Shown here one piece after another: positions 61,233 through 64,000 of a stretch of DNA of 64,000 nt. A program made the translations under genes and the position numbers. Origin of the DNA: an uncultured Bacteroidota bacterium. GTDB lineage: Bacteria; Bacteroidota; Bacteroidia; Flavobacteriales_F; PHOS-HE28. Numbering within the stretch: position 1 is the first letter of the stretch; each line of letters starts with the position of its first letter. The stretch lies in NCBI GenBank assembly GCA_902826215.1, contig CADEDY010000001.1, forward strand, positions 186,001 to 250,000, written 5' to 3'. Under the pieces are notes generated by a model that was given only the letters and a program-made list of their open reading frames with translations, had not been told where the DNA came from and ran no database searches.

Positions 61233-64000
61233 TCAGGGCAGGAGGACCTTCACGGCTTGTTCAAGTTGTTGATCGCGTCCTTGACTCACAGCACCGGGCT
61301 CCAACGGTTGCTTCACATCGGGTTCCAGCTGTTGGTTCTCCAGGTAATTGCCGTTGTTGTCGATCATGCCCACTTGCGGTATGCCGAACCACATGCCGTT
61401 CTGCAGCCCTTCCCACCAAACGGCGGTGCCGGTACCGGCCACGGGCATGCCCACGAGCTTGCCGATGCCCAACGCACGATAAGTCACCGGGAACATGTGT
61501 GCATCGCTGTAGTTGCCCTCACTCATCACCACCACACTGGGTTTGCTCCACTTGAACTGTGGTTCGGTGCCCAACTTCTGTCCGCGCGGTTCTTCGCGCA
61601 TGTACACCTTACCGCTAAGGAAGGTGGCGAGGTCATCATGCAACCATCCGCCCCCGTTGAAACGTGTATCCACCACCAAGCCTTTCTTGTTGTGGTAACG
61701 ACCCAAAGCCTCTTCGTATACGGTGCGGTAGCTGCGATCATCCATGCCCTCCACGTGCACGTAGCCCAGTTGTCCGCCACTGAGGCTATCCACCAAATGT
61801 CGGCAACGTTCCACCCAGCGGTGGTAGAGCAGGTCGTACTCTTCCCAAGTGCTGATCGGCTTAACCACCTCGTCCCATCGGGTGTTGGTCTTCGGGTCGA
61901 AGAGCGAGAGCAACATCGGCTTGTCGGCCTTACGGTTGAAGTAGCGGGCGGGATCCACATCTGCTGCGATCACCTCGCCATCGATCTTCTCGATCACCTG
62001 TCCGGCCGCGATCTTCGTTCCTTGCTTGATCACCGGGCTCTTCTCCATCACCTCGGTGATGCGTAATCCGGGGCCGGCTTCATTGGCGTAGAACAGACCC
62101 AGTGCTGCTGTGGCATCGCCGTTGGGCATGCGCTCGTTGAATCCACTGCCCGTATGCGAAGCATTGAGCTCGCCCAGCATTTCGCTGCACAGCTCGGCCA
62201 TGTCGTAATTGTTGTTGATGAACGGCAGGTAGCGTTGATACTCTGCTTTGTACTTGTCCCAATCCACGCCTTGCAGGTCCACGCGGTAGAATTTCTTCTT
62301 CACCTGTCGCCAGATGTGCTCGAAGACGTATGCACGCTCGGCACTTTCGTCAAGCAGCATTTCACCGTTGATGCCGATGCCCTTCACTTCGTTCTTCTCC
62401 ACATCGAATACGCTGATACCGCCGTTGGTAAGGAAGAAGAGGTGCTTGAATTCCTTATCGGGTGTCAGTCCTCCGGCCCACCCAGCTCCCAGCTTGTTGA
62501 TGATCTTGGCTTCGCGTGTGCGGATCTCGAACTGCCACAGGTCGTAGCCCTTCTCGAATGCGGAGAGGTAGTAGAGTTTCTCACCGTCGGTGCTGAGCAC
62601 TGCGCTGCTGAGGTTCGATGAGTTCGGCGTGAGGCGCACCTTGCGATCCTCGAGGCCGGTGAGATCGAATACCAAGGGTTTGACAGGTTTCTTCTCTTCT
62701 TCTTTCGCCTTCTTGTCCTTCTTCTCTTTCTCGTCCTTTTTGTCGCCGTCCTCGCCCTCCTTCTTTTTGTCCTCGGCTTCCTTCAGGAGTTCCGCCTCCT
62801 CCTTGCTCAACTTGAATTTGTCGTAGGCTTCTTGCGACAGGAAGATCGCGTAGGCATCGCCTTGTCCACCCCAGCTGGCGTGGTTCTTCATGCCATCACG
62901 GTCACTGAGGAAGACGACGGCCTTGCCTTCCATGGCCCATTCGGGGTGATAACCACCGTACCCGCTCTTGGTCAGATCCGTGATCTCCTTGCCGCCCTCG
63001 GCGCTCACCAAACCGACCTGGTTGATCCACTGTTCATCGTGAAGGAATTCCACGAGGAACCACTTGCTATCGGGGCTCCAGCTGTACCATTGGTCACCAT
63101 CGGAATAGCTGTAGTTCTTGTTGCCGGGAACGATGGTGCGGGTCAGCTTGCTGGCGATGTTCACCACCTTCAACGTGGTGCGTTCTTCCAAGTAGGCCAC
63201 CTCTTTACCATCGGGCGAATACTCAGGTTGGAACTCTTCCGCCGGCGTACTCAACAGTACTTCCTCCTTGAGCAAGGTGGCGTTGAAGAAGTAGGGTTCT
63301 TCCTTGCGCACGATGGTGGTGGTATAGAGGTCCCAGCTGTTGTTACGTTCACTGGCATAGAGCAAGGTTCGGCCATCGGGGCTGAAGCTGACATTGCGCT
63401 CCTGTTCGGGCGTGTTGGTGATGCGTCGCGTAGTACCTTCTTTCACACTGGTCACGAACACTTCGCCGCGATGGATGAAGGCCACTTCCTTCCCATTGGA
63501 TGAAACCGCCACCTCATCGGCGTCGCCATTCACGCTCTTCGTGCTTACGGGGTTGAAGCGGCCGTCGGTGTGGATGCGCACCATCACCTTGTTCGGTGTT
63601 CTGCCATCGGCCATGGTATAGAGTTCACCGCGATAGCTGAAACAGAGCACTCCATCGTTACTCATGCTCAAGTAGCGCACCGGGTGATCCTGAAGAGTGC
63701 TCACTTGTGTGCTAGCCCCTCCTGATGCCGGCATCTTGTGGACGTTGAAGCTGCCGTGTTCTTCGCTGAGGTAGTAGATGGTCTTGCCGTCCTTGCTGAA
63801 GATCGGATCGCGGTCTTCTCCAACGAAAGTGCTGAGCTGCTTGTATTCGTTCGTGATCGGGTTGAAGGTCCAGATGTCGCGGGTGACCGAGCTGGTGTGG
63901 TGCTTGCGGAAACTGTCCTCGTAGCCTTTACGGTCGTGCCCGATGATCAAGGTGCCTGAAGGGTTGTACCGAGCGGATTGAAGTGGCAACGTGCTCAAGC
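61233..64000 (-). CDS. Tricorn-like S41 protease, N-terminus outside the window
   Basis: The frame is open to the right edge (about 922 residues seen), so the start is missing. Order: TolB/PD40 propeller blades (SFSPDGRTLLYASERNNSWD, EYSPDGKEVAYLEERTTLKV), a strongly charged Lys/Glu linker (about 40 residues near 62700-62800), a second propeller part, a core C1 region, a PDZ domain (AGQVIEKIDGEVIAA) and an S41 catalytic domain (VVDTRFNGGGWLHDDLATFL, VVVMSEGNYSDAHMFP with the likely Ser). Tricorn-family proteins degrade peptides; the missing N-terminus should hold a signal peptide and the first blades. Confidence 0.9.
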   Translation of the reverse strand, partial: LSTLPLQSARYNPSGTLIIGHDRKGYEDSFRKHHTSSVTRDIWTFNPITNEYKQLSTFVGEDRDPIFSKDGKTIYYLSEEHGSFNVHKMPASGGASTQVSTLQDHPVRYLSMSNDGVLCFSYRGELYTMADGRTPNKVMVRIHTDGRFNPVSTKSVNGDADEVAVSSNGKEVAFIHRGEVFVTSVKEGTTRRITNTPEQERNVSFSPDGRTLLYASERNNSWDLYTTTIVRKEEPYFFNATLLKEEVLLSTPAEEFQPEYSPDGKEVAYLEERTTLKVVNIASKLTRTIVPGNKNYSYSDGDQWYSWSPDSKWFLVEFLHDEQWINQVGLVSAEGGKEITDLTKSGYGGYHPEWAMEGKAVVFLSDRDGMKNHASWGGQGDAYAIFLSQEAYDKFKLSKEEAELLKEAEDKKKEGEDGDKKDEKEKKDKKAKEEEKKPVKPLVFDLTGLEDRKVRLTPNSSNLSSAVLSTDGEKLYYLSAFEKGYDLWQFEIRTREAKIINKLGAGWAGGLTPDKEFKHLFFLTNGGISVFDVEKNEVKGIGINGEMLLDESAERAYVFEHIWRQVKKKFYRVDLQGVDWDKYKAEYQRYLPFINNNYDMAELCSEMLGELNASHTGSGFNERMPNGDATAALGLFYANEAGPGLRITEVMEKSPVIKQGTKIAAGQVIEKIDGEVIAADVDPARYFNRKADKPMLLSLFDPKTNTRWDEVVKPISTWEEYDLLYHRWVERCRHLVDSLSGGQLGYVHVEGMDDRSYRTVYEEALGRYHNKKGLVVDTRFNGGGWLHDDLATFLSGKVYMREEPRGQKLGTEPQFKWSKPSVVVMSEGNYSDAHMFPVTYRALGIGKLVGMPVAGTGTAVWWEGLQNGMWFGIPQVGMIDNNGNYLENQQLEPDVKQPLEPGAVSQGRDQQLEQAVKVLLP

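Noticed and set aside
1-64000. CRISPR array, prophage, insertion sequence or rRNA operon
   Set aside because: No regularly spaced direct repeats, no cas genes, no capsid, portal or terminase genes, no transposase frame and no rRNA sequence were seen.

Overview
The window is about 64 kb of a GC-rich chromosome from a Bacteroidota bacterium, most likely of the Flavobacteriales or a neighbouring order. Supporting signs are many secreted proteins with type IX secretion (T9SS) C-terminal domains, one gliding-motility-type (type B) C-terminus, Bacteroidota-only families (DUF4270, SbsA-type Ig lipoproteins, the large 5335-8874 surface protein), the order panD-panC-glycogen synthase-like-DUF4270-glmS, few visible Shine-Dalgarno sequences, and promoters of the TTG-N19/20-TAnnTTTG type (19027-19057, 24215-24244).

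Region 1-35.9 kb is ordinary core genome. It opens with a truncated IgGFc-binding-domain surface protein, then an Ig-like lipoprotein, free-methionine sulfoxide reductase (msrC), ComF, a coiled-coil membrane protein, a giant outer-membrane-type protein, a solitary peptide-type solute-binding lipoprotein, an OmpA lipoprotein, a serine hydrolase and a BaiN-type flavoprotein. A tight minus-strand operon panC-panD-flippase-rfaE2-radA (neighbours overlap by 4, 4 and 11 nt) is followed by the plus-strand run glycogen synthase-like, DUF4270, glmS. Next come superoxide dismutase, an alanine-rich lipoprotein, a CtpA-type protease, dCMP deaminase, tRNA-Leu(CAA), a T9SS cargo protein, glycyl-tRNA synthetase, a four-helix-bundle protein within repeats, a DUF3109 protein, and class Ia ribonucleotide reductase as nrdB then nrdA.

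Region 36.0-49.6 kb is accessory. It holds small unrelated genes: an AT-richer HNH/zinc-finger-like protein, a HEPN/MltR-like protein, orphan lipoproteins, a possible immunity-like protein and a ParE-type toxin-antitoxin pair, mixed with secreted proteins. Eight copies of one 21-nt hairpin, plus one degenerate copy, lie between these genes; most sit 17-45 nt after a stop codon. Several are joined to decayed 3' ends of a LuxR-type HTH regulator, always on the minus strand. The best preserved remnant (41661-41849) still encodes a 62-residue HTH. This repeat-punctuated array of single-gene units is the most unusual structure in the window.

Region 43-57.5 kb is rich in T9SS cargo: two propeller-like proteins, a frameshifted remnant, a Ycf48-like repeat protein, a DUF1573 tandem protein, two other cargo proteins and a 968-residue Ig-repeat adhesin with a type B C-terminus. 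The window ends with a 36-residue membrane miniprotein, a VCBS/ASPIC-UnbV lipoprotein and a tricorn-like S41 protease that runs off the right edge.
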